DNA of 7,513 nt from Cellvibrionales bacterium UBA4495 (GCA_002388905.1 DGNJ01000011.1:2537-10049), one strand, 5' to 3'. Numbered from the stretch's first letter, positions 1-6,498 are shown. The notes: generated from the sequence alone by a model not told the origin. Program-made: numbers and translations.

Positions 1-541
1 CCGGCATCAGCCAGGGGTGCGGGTAGGAGGACAGTCCCCTGCCGTCCACTTCACGCCGGAAATTGTCCAGCTGATCTTCGTTGAGGCGCCCCTCCAGGAA
101 GGAGCGGGCATAGATCCCGGGGGAACTGTGACCCTGGAAGAAGACCAGGTCGCCCAGCTGTTTGTCGTCGCGCCCCTTGAAAAAATAGTTGAAGCCCACG
201 TCGTACAAGGTCGCCGCCGAGGAAAAGCTGGCGATATGGCCACCCAGGCCCTCGTTGTTCTTGTTTGCCCGCATCACCATGGCCAGGGCATTCCAGCGGA
301 TCAGGGAGCGGATGCGGCGCTCCATGAACAGGTCGCCGGGCATACGCTTTTCCCTCGAGGTGGGAATGGTATTGCGAAAAGGGGTGGTGATGGCATCGGG
401 CGCGGGGACGCCGGCTTCGGTGGCGGAATCGAGCAACTGGCGGACCAGAAACCCCGCGCGTTCCTCTCCCTGGAAACGGATGACGGAGTCCAGGGCTTCG
501 AGCCATTCCTGTGTTTCTGTCGGATCGTTATCCTGATACAT
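1..541 (-). CDS. aceE: Pyruvate dehydrogenase E1 component, homodimeric type (N-terminal 180 residues, partial)
   Basis: This is the start of the thiamine-diphosphate-dependent E1 subunit of the pyruvate dehydrogenase complex, which decarboxylates pyruvate and passes the acetyl group to the lipoyl domains of E2 in the cytoplasm. The 180 visible codons match the beginning of E. coli AceE from memory: a DPTETQEWLEAL opening (E. coli DPIETRDWLQAI), ERRIRSLIRWNALAMVMRA near residues 74-91, GGHIASFSSAATLYDV at 100-115, FFQGHSSPGIYARSFLEGRL at 134-153 and GLSSYPHP at 169-176. The histidines at 102 and 138 correspond to the two conserved E1 active-site histidines. The ATG at 541 aligns within a few residues of the E. 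coli start, and the upstream frame shows no homology. The E. coli protein is about 887 residues, so roughly 80% lies beyond the left edge. Homodimeric AceE is typical of proteobacteria, unlike the split E1 alpha/beta form. No break is seen. Confidence 0.96.
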   Translation of the reverse strand, partial: MYQDNDPTETQEWLEALDSVIRFQGEERAGFLVRQLLDSATEAGVPAPDAITTPFRNTIPTSREKRMPGDLFMERRIRSLIRWNALAMVMRANKNNEGLGGHIASFSSAATLYDVGFNYFFKGRDDKQLGDLVFFQGHSSPGIYARSFLEGRLNEDQLDNFRREVDGRGLSSYPHPWLMP

Positions 542-553
542 AAAGCGACTACA

Positions 554-558
554 TCCTC
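554..558 (-). promoter_or_regulatory. Probable ribosome binding site of aceE
   Basis: GAGGA on the minus strand lies 12 nt before the ATG at 541. The spacing is longer than ideal, but no better purine-rich site lies nearer, and the ATG is supported by alignment to the AceE N-terminus. Confidence 0.5.
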
Positions 559-615
559 GTGACGATTTGCTGTTGTTCGTGGGAGGGGGAGGCCGGACCG
601 GAGCGTGTACGCATC

Positions 616-627
616 GGCATCGATGCC
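616..627. repeat. 12-bp perfect palindrome upstream of aceE
   Basis: GGCATCGATGCC is a perfect 12-bp palindrome in the non-coding stretch 75 to 86 bases upstream of the aceE start codon. It overlaps a short tandem of GCATCG (611-616 and 617-622). A dyad here could be an operator for a regulator of the pyruvate dehydrogenase operon or a small stem in the leader. It does not resemble the E. coli PdhR site (ATTGGT...ACCAAT) as I recall it. A perfect 12-mer palindrome in about 300 bases is expected by chance only a few percent of the time, so it is suggestive but not proof. Confidence 0.35.
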
Positions 628-736
628 CGGCTCCATCCAGGGATACCCCCGTTTCGCGGCCACGCTACCGGCAATTCTCACTCAAACCCCTGGCTCGGCA
701 TTCCGCGCGGGGCTCTGGACAATCTGCCCAGTGAGT

Positions 737-759
737 GTGCATTGGCAGACATTATGCAC
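737..759. repeat. Interrupted inverted repeat GTGCAT-N11-ATGCAC in the aceE upstream region
   Basis: GTGCAT (737-742) and ATGCAC (754-759) are exact inverted copies separated by 11 bases, a span typical of dimeric repressor sites. The right arm overlaps CATAAT (minus strand, 751-756), which resembles a sigma-70 -10 element, but I found no good -35 at 16-18 bp from it. The site lies about 200 bases upstream of the aceE start. An operator over the aceE promoter is possible. The rest of the 542-836 gap holds no open frame with recognisable homology. Confidence 0.25.
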
Positions 760-802
760 GAGACGGCGCCCGGCTTCATCCATTGGCTGGGGTTTGCCGG
801 CC

Positions 803-824
803 TCGCCCTCGCCGCTCCGGGCGA
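803..824 (-). terminator. Weak hairpin just downstream of the M16 protease gene
   Basis: Fourteen bases past the stop codon of the M16 gene, the minus strand carries TCGCCC, a 10-nt loop, then GGGCGA. This 6-bp GC-rich stem could protect or help end the perM-M16 transcript. No T-run follows it, so it is not a standard intrinsic terminator and the call is tentative. Confidence 0.2.
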
Positions 825-836
825 ACCGATCGCGAC

Positions 837-3698
837 CTATTGCAAATAGCGAAAGGGCTCGCCGGCATTGCGCGACAACCGGTCCCGGCCAACAGTCCCG
901 GCCTCGACCCCCTCCGAAGCCAGGATCCACAGGCCGGCACGCCTATCCATCAATACACGGTCGTAGGCGGCACGAAACTCGTCCAGGGTAGTGGCGCGAA
1001 CCGCGTCCGCCAACTGCGGGTAAAAGTCGAACGCCTCGAAGCCCAAACGGAGGGACGCAAGGTGGCGCTCGGCCAGTTCTCCCAGGTTCTTGGGAGCCTC
1101 TTCGATACGGGTCAGTACCGCCTCCCGGTAGCGCTCGAAAGTCGCCGCATCAAGGTCGGCCACGGCCTTCTGATAGCGGGCAAAAAAACCGTCGACGGCC
1201 TGTTTCATCCCACCGGTATCGGTCCCGGGAGACTGGACGTAAAAAACCATGCCGGGCACCCGGTGCATGGGGGCCAGTGAATTGCCCACCACGTAACCCA
1301 ACTGTTGTTCGGTGCGCAGTGAGGAATAAAAGGGTGCCTCCGTCGCCACCTGAAGCAGAGCGAACATGGCCCGCTCTTCGAGATTGTCGGCCTGCCCCTG
1401 GACGTAGAGCAGTGCCGCCTGGTCGGTGTGGGAAACGGGTTGGTAAAATTCGGGCAGAGGCTCTGCGGGAACGAGGCGGGCGACACGATATATCGCCCGA
1501 TCCGTGCCCCGGCGCCCCAGTTGCAGGTGCTCCGCGACCGCTTGGGCCATGTCGACGGCAGGGCCTCGGAGCAGGTTGCCGGCGGCGTAAAAGTTGGCAT
1601 GGCCGCGTTCAAACAATGTCTCGCTGAACCTGGCAAGCCGATTAAGGGTAATGGCCTCGAGAACCTCCGCCTTCTCCCGGGGCAGCCAGTCGTCACGCAC
1701 CAGGGCCGGCAGTTGATTAAAGGCCTGGCTGATGGGCCACTCCTTGGCGACATTGCGCCAATTCCGGCCCAGGCTGGCCTTGACCCGCTGGAATTGCTCG
1801 CTGCTCCAGTCAGGTTCCGCCATGGCCGCCAGCACTGTTTCCAGGAGCCGGTCCTGCTTGTCGCTGTAACCCTGCAGGCGAACCGTCAGGCCGTTCTCCC
1901 AGCGGCCCAGATCAAAGCTCAATCCCGCCAGTGCCGCGGGATACACCTGGGAGGAGAGGCTGTCCCTCACCATGGCCATATAGAGTTCAAGCAGGGTTTC
2001 CTGCTCCAGAGACCGGCGTCCGGGCAATACCAGACGACCCTCGAAAACCGCCTTGGGCGTGCCGAAACTGACGGTGGGATAGTGCCAGAGGGTATCGCCA
2101 CCGGACAGGGGCACGGCCACCGGTCTTGCCGGCGGGTCCTCCGGTCCATGCAATGCCAGGGAGTCGGGTATGTAGGGGTTGGGCCTGGGCAGGGAAAGCC
2201 GGTCCCGCCAGGCCACTTCGCCGCCCTTGAGCAGTTGGCCCGGCGACACCGGTTGCACGGCATAGGGCGCGGAATAGAGCTCGGACTCGCGGTCGGTCTC
2301 GACACCCGGGGCAGTCAGGGTGATCAGGGCATTGTCCAGGCGCAGGTAGCCAGCGAAGCGCGCCAGTCGCCGGGCATCGAAATCGGCATAGAGAAACGGA
2401 CCCCGCAGCACTTCCGCCGGGGGATAATCGTGCATCAGCGAACTTAACCGGCGCACATAACCGGCGGGCTGTTGTTCCTCGGCATAGAGAAAATCCGTTC
2501 GCTGCAGGGCCGCCACTTCCTCATAGCGCCAGTCGTCGATACCCTCTTTGCGAATCAGCGCCAGCCAATCGAACAGGGCCCGGGTAACGGCGTCGTGGGA
2601 GGAGACTCCCGCCGGGGTCAGGGTAATGGAGACATTGAAGAGCGCTCCGGCGCGGCTGTCGAATGCCATGCCGGCCACCAGCCCTTCCGCGAGCCCCCGC
2701 CGTTTGAGCTCCGCCAGCAGGCTGCCCTCTCCCTCGTGACCGATCAGGTGGCCCAGGAAGGCCATGGGTTTCAGGCGCCACTCCTCCTTCACCGATGGCA
2801 GGGGGAAACTGAAGGAGAGCTTGCGGATTTCCTTTTCCGGCTCGATGAGGACCCGGAACGGCAACTCCCGCTCAAAAAGCGGCTCCGGGTCTTTCGGCAA
2901 TACCCCGTCGCGATCCGGCACCGCGGCGAAGCGATTCTCGACCAGGGTTTCCAGGCGTCCCAGGTCCTGGCGGCCCAGCACCACCAGGTTCATCCGGTCA
3001 GCGGAATAGTAGCGTCGGTAGAAATCCAGCAGGTCCTCCCGAACAGGGTCCCCTTCCCGGTTGGCCAGCGTCTCGAGGTTGCCCACCGAGAACTTGGCCA
3101 GGGGATGGTCGGGATTGACCAGCTCGCGCAGGACATCCCACTCCCGGCGCATATCGTCCCGGATTTTCAACTGGTATTCGGATTCCACCGCGTGGCGTTC
3201 CCGGTCCACGAACCTGGCATTGAACAGAGGTGCGACGAAAAACTGGGAAAAGCGGTCCAGGGCGCTATCCAGGTGAGCGGCGTCCACGTCAAAGAAATAG
3301 TTGGTTTCCTCGAGGCTGGTGTAGGCATTGTGGGAACCGCCGTGCTCGCTGATGAAGGCCTGATAGGCACCGGGCTCGGGGTATTTTTCGGTACCCAGGA
3401 AAAGCATGTGCTCGAGAAAGTGGGCAAGGCCCTCGCGATCCGGCGGATTCTGGAAGCTGCCCACATCGATGCTCAGGGACGCCGCCGCCTTGTCCGCATC
3501 CGGGTCGGAAATCAGCAGCACTTCGAGGCCGTTAGCCAAAGTCAGGTAACGGTATTCCCGGTCGTCAACCTGGCTTTTATGTATCTCGACGCCCCCGGGC
3601 GAAGGGAAGTCAACGGATGAGGCATTGTGCCCGGGTGGCTGGGTGCAACCCGCCAGGAACAGGGCGAAGAGCGCGGCGATGGTCAGACGCAACGACAT
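837..3698 (-). CDS. ptrA: M16 family zinc metallopeptidase (pitrilysin/insulysin-like), predicted lipoprotein
   Basis: This inverzincin-type peptidase resembles E. coli pitrilysin (protease III), which degrades small polypeptides in the periplasm. Numbered from the chosen start (953 residues), the zinc site is HFLEH: H93 and H97 bind zinc, E96 is catalytic, and E174 (in AVESEYQ) fits the distal ligand 77 residues after the second histidine, as in pitrilysin. LSLPRPNPYIPD near residue 507 marks the centre of the protein. LRTEQQLGY in the C-terminal half carries R795 and Y802, equivalent to the substrate-contacting Arg/Tyr of insulin-degrading enzyme. All four M16 domains appear intact; E. coli PtrA is 962 residues. 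The start at 3698 is preferred over the ATG at 3725, which overlaps the perM stop (ATGA), because GGGAG sits 10 nt before it and the protein then begins MSLRLTIAALFALFLAGC, a lipoprotein signal with lipobox LAGC and Cys18 as the lipidated residue. Residue +2 is Thr, so outer-membrane sorting is expected. It follows perM by 23 nt and is probably cotranscribed. Family assignment is firm; orthology to ptrA, which lies in the recC-recB region in E. coli, is less so. Confidence 0.93.
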   Translation of the reverse strand: MSLRLTIAALFALFLAGCTQPPGHNASSVDFPSPGGVEIHKSQVDDREYRYLTLANGLEVLLISDPDADKAAASLSIDVGSFQNPPDREGLAHFLEHMLFLGTEKYPEPGAYQAFISEHGGSHNAYTSLEETNYFFDVDAAHLDSALDRFSQFFVAPLFNARFVDRERHAVESEYQLKIRDDMRREWDVLRELVNPDHPLAKFSVGNLETLANREGDPVREDLLDFYRRYYSADRMNLVVLGRQDLGRLETLVENRFAAVPDRDGVLPKDPEPLFERELPFRVLIEPEKEIRKLSFSFPLPSVKEEWRLKPMAFLGHLIGHEGEGSLLAELKRRGLAEGLVAGMAFDSRAGALFNVSITLTPAGVSSHDAVTRALFDWLALIRKEGIDDWRYEEVAALQRTDFLYAEEQQPAGYVRRLSSLMHDYPPAEVLRGPFLYADFDARRLARFAGYLRLDNALITLTAPGVETDRESELYSAPYAVQPVSPGQLLKGGEVAWRDRLSLPRPNPYIPDSLALHGPEDPPARPVAVPLSGGDTLWHYPTVSFGTPKAVFEGRLVLPGRRSLEQETLLELYMAMVRDSLSSQVYPAALAGLSFDLGRWENGLTVRLQGYSDKQDRLLETVLAAMAEPDWSSEQFQRVKASLGRNWRNVAKEWPISQAFNQLPALVRDDWLPREKAEVLEAITLNRLARFSETLFERGHANFYAAGNLLRGPAVDMAQAVAEHLQLGRRGTDRAIYRVARLVPAEPLPEFYQPVSHTDQAALLYVQGQADNLEERAMFALLQVATEAPFYSSLRTEQQLGYVVGNSLAPMHRVPGMVFYVQSPGTDTGGMKQAVDGFFARYQKAVADLDAATFERYREAVLTRIEEAPKNLGELAERHLASLRLGFEAFDFYPQLADAVRATTLDEFRAAYDRVLMDRRAGLWILASEGVEAGTVGRDRLSRNAGEPFRYLQ

Positions 3699-3708
3699 AG
3701 GACAACAA

Positions 3709-3713
3709 CTCCC
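3709..3713 (-). promoter_or_regulatory. Ribosome binding site deciding the start of the M16 protease gene
   Basis: GGGAG on the minus strand lies 10 nt upstream of the ATG at 3698 and downstream of the alternative ATG at 3725. It therefore supports the shorter product, which opens with a clean lipoprotein signal peptide. Confidence 0.7.
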
Positions 3714-3721
3714 GTAATGAT

Positions 3722-4801
3722 TCATTCGGCGACAGGCTCCCGGGCCTGATCGCGATGCTTGCGCGGCCAGGCGTTGTACAGAGCCTTGATCAGTGTAGCC
3801 AGGGGGATGGCAAAAAAGACGCCCCAGAAACCCCAGAGGCCGCCGAATACCAGCACTGCCAGGATAATGGCGAGAGGGTGCAGGTTGACGGCCTCGGAAA
3901 AGAGCAAGGGCACCAGTACATTACCGTCGAGAAACTGTATCACGCCGTAGGTAATCGCGAGCCACATGAACTCGCTGCCCCACCCCCACTGGAAATAGCC
4001 CACCATAAGGATGGGAACGGTCACCACCGCGGCGCCAATATAGGGAATCAACACCGAGAAACCCACCACCAGGGCCAACAAGGCCGCGTAATCCAGATGC
4101 AACACCAAAAAGGCGACATAGGAGACAACGCCGACAATAAGAATCTCAAGCGCCTTGCCCCGGACAAAGTTGGCCATCTGGTCGTTCATTTCGTGCCAGA
4201 TCTGCCGCAGTACCGGCCGGTGGCTGGGCAACAGGTTGGCCAGCATTTCCATCAACAGCCGTTTATCCTTGATCATGAAAAAGACCATCAGGGGCACCAG
4301 CACCAGGTAGACGATCAGGCCGATCAGGTTGGGCAGATTGGCGAAGGAAAATGTCAGCACCGCCTCGGCCAGGCCGGCAACCTGCCCCGACGCGTAGTTG
4401 AGCAGATCCCGCAACTCCTGTTCGGAGATGATATGGGGATATTTCTGGGGCAGCAGCAGTACGGTCTCCTGGATGCTCTTGATCATTCCCGGTATCCGGG
4501 ACACCAGATTGGAGGACTGCTTGGCCAGAAGGGGCGCCAGCACCACGATCATTACCAGTACGGCGCCCACAAAAGCAGTAAACACCAGCCATACCGCCAG
4601 GCGGTAGGGGACCTTGCGCCTGGCCAGAAAATCGACGCCGCCCTGGAGCAGAAAGGCGATGATGGCGGCGGCGAAAAACGGCGCCAGGATCTGGCCGGCG
4701 AAAATGATGACCGCCAGGCCGAGTAGAACCAGGAGCAGGAGGATCACGGCCTCCTCGTCCGCAAAATAGCGGTCCACCCAGTTTTCCAGAACCCTCCACA
4801 T
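3722..4801 (-). CDS. perM: AI-2E family transporter / PerM-type inner membrane protein
   Basis: This is a polytopic inner-membrane protein of the AI-2E (formerly UPF0118) family, 359 residues from the chosen start against 353 in E. coli PerM. Its cargo and role are not well established; some family members are reported to export AI-2 or exchange Na+/H+. Hydrophobic segments lie at about residues 18-52 (two), 66-92, 155-178, 217-236, 238-270, 276-292 and 308-340. A soluble, likely periplasmic or membrane-peripheral stretch spans about 93-150. The C-terminal signature is very strong: GFSVLIPYIGA near 247-257, LDGNVLVPLLFSEAVNLHPL at 291-310 and FGGLWGFWGVFFAIPLATLI at 319-338, nearly identical to E. 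coli PerM. The ATG at 4801 is chosen over 4864 because GAGGG lies 9 nt upstream and MWRVLENWVDRYFADEEA matches the E. coli opening in length and character. It is first in an operon with the M16 protease and divergent from bepA, as in E. coli. Confidence 0.94.
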   Translation of the reverse strand: MWRVLENWVDRYFADEEAVILLLLVLLGLAVIIFAGQILAPFFAAAIIAFLLQGGVDFLARRKVPYRLAVWLVFTAFVGAVLVMIVVLAPLLAKQSSNLVSRIPGMIKSIQETVLLLPQKYPHIISEQELRDLLNYASGQVAGLAEAVLTFSFANLPNLIGLIVYLVLVPLMVFFMIKDKRLLMEMLANLLPSHRPVLRQIWHEMNDQMANFVRGKALEILIVGVVSYVAFLVLHLDYAALLALVVGFSVLIPYIGAAVVTVPILMVGYFQWGWGSEFMWLAITYGVIQFLDGNVLVPLLFSEAVNLHPLAIILAVLVFGGLWGFWGVFFAIPLATLIKALYNAWPRKHRDQAREPVAE

Positions 4802-4810
4802 GGTGTTGCA

Positions 4811-4815
4811 CCCTC
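4811..4815 (-). promoter_or_regulatory. Ribosome binding site deciding the perM start
   Basis: GAGGG on the minus strand, 9 nt before the ATG at 4801. The longer in-frame starts at 4864 and 4858 would place this site inside the coding region and add about 20 residues with no family resemblance. Confidence 0.65.
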
Positions 4816-4832
4816 GCGCTGTCGGTGTTGGG

Positions 4833-4861
4833 AGATTACGCAAAGCCGATGGCGGCATCAA
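4833..4861 (-). promoter_or_regulatory. Candidate sigma-70 promoter of the perM-M16 operon
   Basis: On the minus strand, TTGATG (4856-4861) and TAATCT (4833-4838) are separated by exactly 17 bp. The -35 matches TTGACA at four of six positions. The -10 matches TATAAT at three, including the key A at position 2 and T at position 6. The predicted start near 4826 would give a leader of about 25 nt containing the perM ribosome binding site. This is the best-spaced pair I found in the divergent region, but the -10 is weak. Confidence 0.35.
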
Positions 4862-4869
4862 CATAAAGC

Positions 4870-4884
4870 GTTCGGAACCCGAAC
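4870..4884. repeat. 15-bp interrupted palindrome between the perM and bepA promoters
   Basis: GTTCGG-AAC-CCGAAC has 6-bp exact inverted arms around a 3-bp centre. It lies just upstream of the candidate perM -35 and contains the GGAACCC that I read as a sigma-E-type -35 for bepA. It could be an operator acting on both divergent genes, or the symmetry could be incidental to the -35 element. Confidence 0.3.
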
Positions 4885-4901
4885 CGCGCTACAGGGTCCA
4901 A
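4874..4901 (+). promoter_or_regulatory. Candidate sigma-E (RpoE)-type promoter of bepA
   Basis: GGAACCC (4874-4880) is followed after 15 nt by GTCCAA (4896-4901). The recalled sigma-E consensus is GGAACTT, about 15-16 nt, then a GTCTAA/GTCAAA/TCTGA-like -10. The invariant AAC and TC cores are present, and the distance from the -35 heptamer to TC (16 nt) agrees with the E. coli degP promoter as I recall it. E. coli bepA (yfgC) is a known member of the sigma-E envelope-stress regulon, which raises the prior. The transcript would start near 4907-4909, leaving a leader of about 125 nt. I found no good sigma-70 pair for bepA. This is inferred from motifs alone. Confidence 0.5.
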
Positions 4902-4961
4902 GGGCGACCCGCGATAGCGACGAGCCATAAGGCTGGGTTACCATCGTCAGGAAGAAATCCC

Positions 4962-4974
4962 GGCGGTGCCCGCC
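4962..4974 (+). other. Small GC-rich hairpin in the bepA leader
   Basis: GGCGG-TGC-CCGCC forms a 5-bp all-GC stem with a 3-nt loop. An alternative, slightly larger fold pairs CCGGCGG with CCACCGG through one mismatch. It lies 60 nt before the bepA start codon, inside the predicted mRNA leader, and could affect mRNA stability or translation. No T-run follows, so it is not an intrinsic terminator. Confidence 0.25.
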
Positions 4975-5017
4975 ACCGGCCCGCCTGGAAGTAGCCGCTT
5001 TCCGGCAGGATCAACAC

Positions 5018-5022
5018 AGGAG
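5018..5022 (+). promoter_or_regulatory. Ribosome binding site deciding the GTG start of bepA
   Basis: AGGAG lies 12 nt upstream of the GTG at 5035. The spacing is long, but this is the only strong purine-rich site near the point where the signal peptide begins, so it favours 5035 over the upstream GTG at 4966. Confidence 0.6.
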
Positions 5023-5034
5023 CAAGACCTCGAC

Positions 5035-6498
5035 GTGACCTCCCCCACCCGCCTTTTGCGACGCCTGCTCACCGGTGTGTTGGCTGTGGGGATGCTGCTG
5101 CCCTCGCCGCCCCCGCTGGCAGTGGAACAGGACCTGCCGGTTATGGGCGATACCGCGTCGGGCATCATTTCGCGCCAGCAGGAACACGAACTGGGGCGGG
5201 CCTGGCTGCGTGCCTTCAGGAGTCGCGTGGATACCCTCGACGACCCGGTGCTGCAATCCTATGTGGAAAACCTGCTCTACGATCTGGTGGTCCACAGCGA
5301 ACTCCAGGACCGGCGGCTGGAACTGATCCTGATCAACAACCCGTCCATGAATGCCTTCGCCGTGCCCGGCGGGGTCATCGGCCTACATACCGGCCTGTTC
5401 CGTTTCGCCGAGAACGAGGATCAACTCGCCTCCGTCGTCGCCCACGAACTGGCACACCTTAGCCAACGCCATTTCGCCCGGCGCCTGGAGGCCCAGAAAA
5501 AGACCTCCCTGGGCACCATGGCCGGGCTTCTGGCCGGGATCATACTGGCGGCCACGGCGGGGGGCGATGCCGGCATGGCGGCCATGACCATGACCCAGGC
5601 CGCCGCCCTGGAAAGCCAGTTGCGTTACAGCCGCCAGAACGAGCAGGAAGCCGACCGCCAGGGCATGAGGACACTCTACGAGTCGGGCCGGGATCCCGGC
5701 GCGGTGGCGGAAATGTTCGAACGCATGATGGCGGCGACCCGCTACACGGGTCGTCGGCCGCCGGAGTTTCTCCTCACTCACCCCCTGACCGAAAAGCGGG
5801 TGGCGGATGCCCGCAACCGGATCAACAACTACCCGGCCCGCCAATACCCGGCGGATCCGCGCTACGCCATGATGCGGGCGCGCGCCCAACTGCACATGGA
5901 CAACAGCCCGCAGCGCTCGATCCAGCGTTTTTCCAGCGAACTGGAGGGCCACAGCCTGTCGCGGGATGCCGCCCGCTACGGCCTCGCCCTGGCCCTGTCC
6001 GAGGACGGTCGTCACCAGGAGGCCTGGCAAACCCTGCAGCCCCTGCTCGACAAAGAGCCCAAAAACCTGGTGGTGCAACTGGCGGCGGCCACCCTGGAAA
6101 GCAACCGCAAGCGTTACGACGAGGCCCTGGCCCGGCTCGAGGAACTGGAAAGGCTACATCGGAATAATTACGCGCTCTTAAGGACGAAAGCGGAAGTGCT
6201 GCTCAAGGCGTCCCGGTACCAGGCCTCGGAGCGGATCCTGGAAACCCTGAGCCGGCTGCGGCCCAACGACCCGGAGGTATGGTTCCAGTTGGCGGAAGTG
6301 AGCGGCCTGGCCGGCGATATTACCGGTGTGCACAAGGCCCGGGCCGAGTATTACATCCTCACCGGCGTCTTTGACAAGGCCCGGGAACAACTGCAGTACG
6401 CCCAGCGGCTGGTCCAGAACGACTTCCGGCAGCGGGCGGTGATCGAGGAGCGGTTGCGGGAACTGAAAGCGCTTGAGGAGCGGACCGCCAAATTATAG
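5035..6498 (+). CDS. bepA: Periplasmic M48 metalloprotease with TPR tail, BepA (YfgC) family
   Basis: BepA is a periplasmic zinc protease/chaperone that helps mature LptD and degrades stalled outer-membrane proteins, contacting the BAM complex through its TPR domain. From the GTG at 5035 the product is 487 residues, the same length as E. coli BepA. Residues 1 to about 30 form a Sec signal: basic TRLLRR, a hydrophobic LLTGVLAVGMLL, then a Pro-rich stretch. HELAH gives zinc ligands H137 and H141 and catalytic E138; E203 in NEQEADRQGM is the third ligand. H249 in LLTHPL matches the E. coli His246 that covers the active site. INNPSMNAFAVPGGVIGLHTGLF precedes the zinc site as usual for M48 proteins. 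An Ala/Gly/Met-rich helix lies at about 160-190, and the C-terminal half (about 290-487) is helical TPR-like repeat. A longer reading from GTG 4966 would bury the signal peptide behind 23 polar residues. It is divergent from perM with a sigma-E-like promoter upstream, and the next gene (nadA) is convergent. No defect is seen. Confidence 0.95.
   Translation: MTSPTRLLRRLLTGVLAVGMLLPSPPPLAVEQDLPVMGDTASGIISRQQEHELGRAWLRAFRSRVDTLDDPVLQSYVENLLYDLVVHSELQDRRLELILINNPSMNAFAVPGGVIGLHTGLFRFAENEDQLASVVAHELAHLSQRHFARRLEAQKKTSLGTMAGLLAGIILAATAGGDAGMAAMTMTQAAALESQLRYSRQNEQEADRQGMRTLYESGRDPGAVAEMFERMMAATRYTGRRPPEFLLTHPLTEKRVADARNRINNYPARQYPADPRYAMMRARAQLHMDNSPQRSIQRFSSELEGHSLSRDAARYGLALALSEDGRHQEAWQTLQPLLDKEPKNLVVQLAAATLESNRKRYDEALARLEELERLHRNNYALLRTKAEVLLKASRYQASERILETLSRLRPNDPEVWFQLAEVSGLAGDITGVHKARAEYYILTGVFDKAREQLQYAQRLVQNDFRQRAVIEERLRELKALEERTAKL

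Noticed and set aside
17..562. 181-codon plus-strand frame opposite aceE
   Set aside because: The minus strand in this interval encodes the AceE N-terminus with near-exact family blocks, so this is a shadow.
542..836. Possible small gene or RNA gene between aceE and the M16 gene
   Set aside because: The open frames here (for example 559-849 plus and 682-930 minus) lack a good ribosome site and any recognisable protein family; no tRNA-like fold was seen.
1428..2447. 339-codon open frame on the plus strand
   Set aside because: Another shadow opposite the M16 gene; Gln/Gly/Arg/His-rich translation with no motif.
2472..3620. 382-codon open frame on the plus strand opposite the M16 gene
   Set aside because: It is antisense to a protein with clear catalytic motifs and full-length family similarity. 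Its own translation has no recognisable domain and the biased composition expected of a high-GC shadow frame.
3755..4726. 323-codon open frame on the plus strand opposite perM
   Set aside because: The translation is a Gln/His/Asp-rich mirror of membrane-protein codons, and the opposite strand encodes an unmistakable PerM.
4802..4864. Longer perM start at 4864
   Set aside because: It adds 21 residues absent from E. coli PerM, and it overlaps the candidate perM promoter and the SD for the ATG at 4801.
4966..5034. Upstream GTG start giving a 510-residue BepA
   Set aside because: It adds 23 polar residues before the signal peptide. The start at 5035 has an AGGAG site and yields 487 residues, as in E. 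coli.
5383..6078. 231-codon minus-strand frame inside bepA
   Set aside because: Antisense to the zinc site and TPR region of bepA; no homology in its translation.
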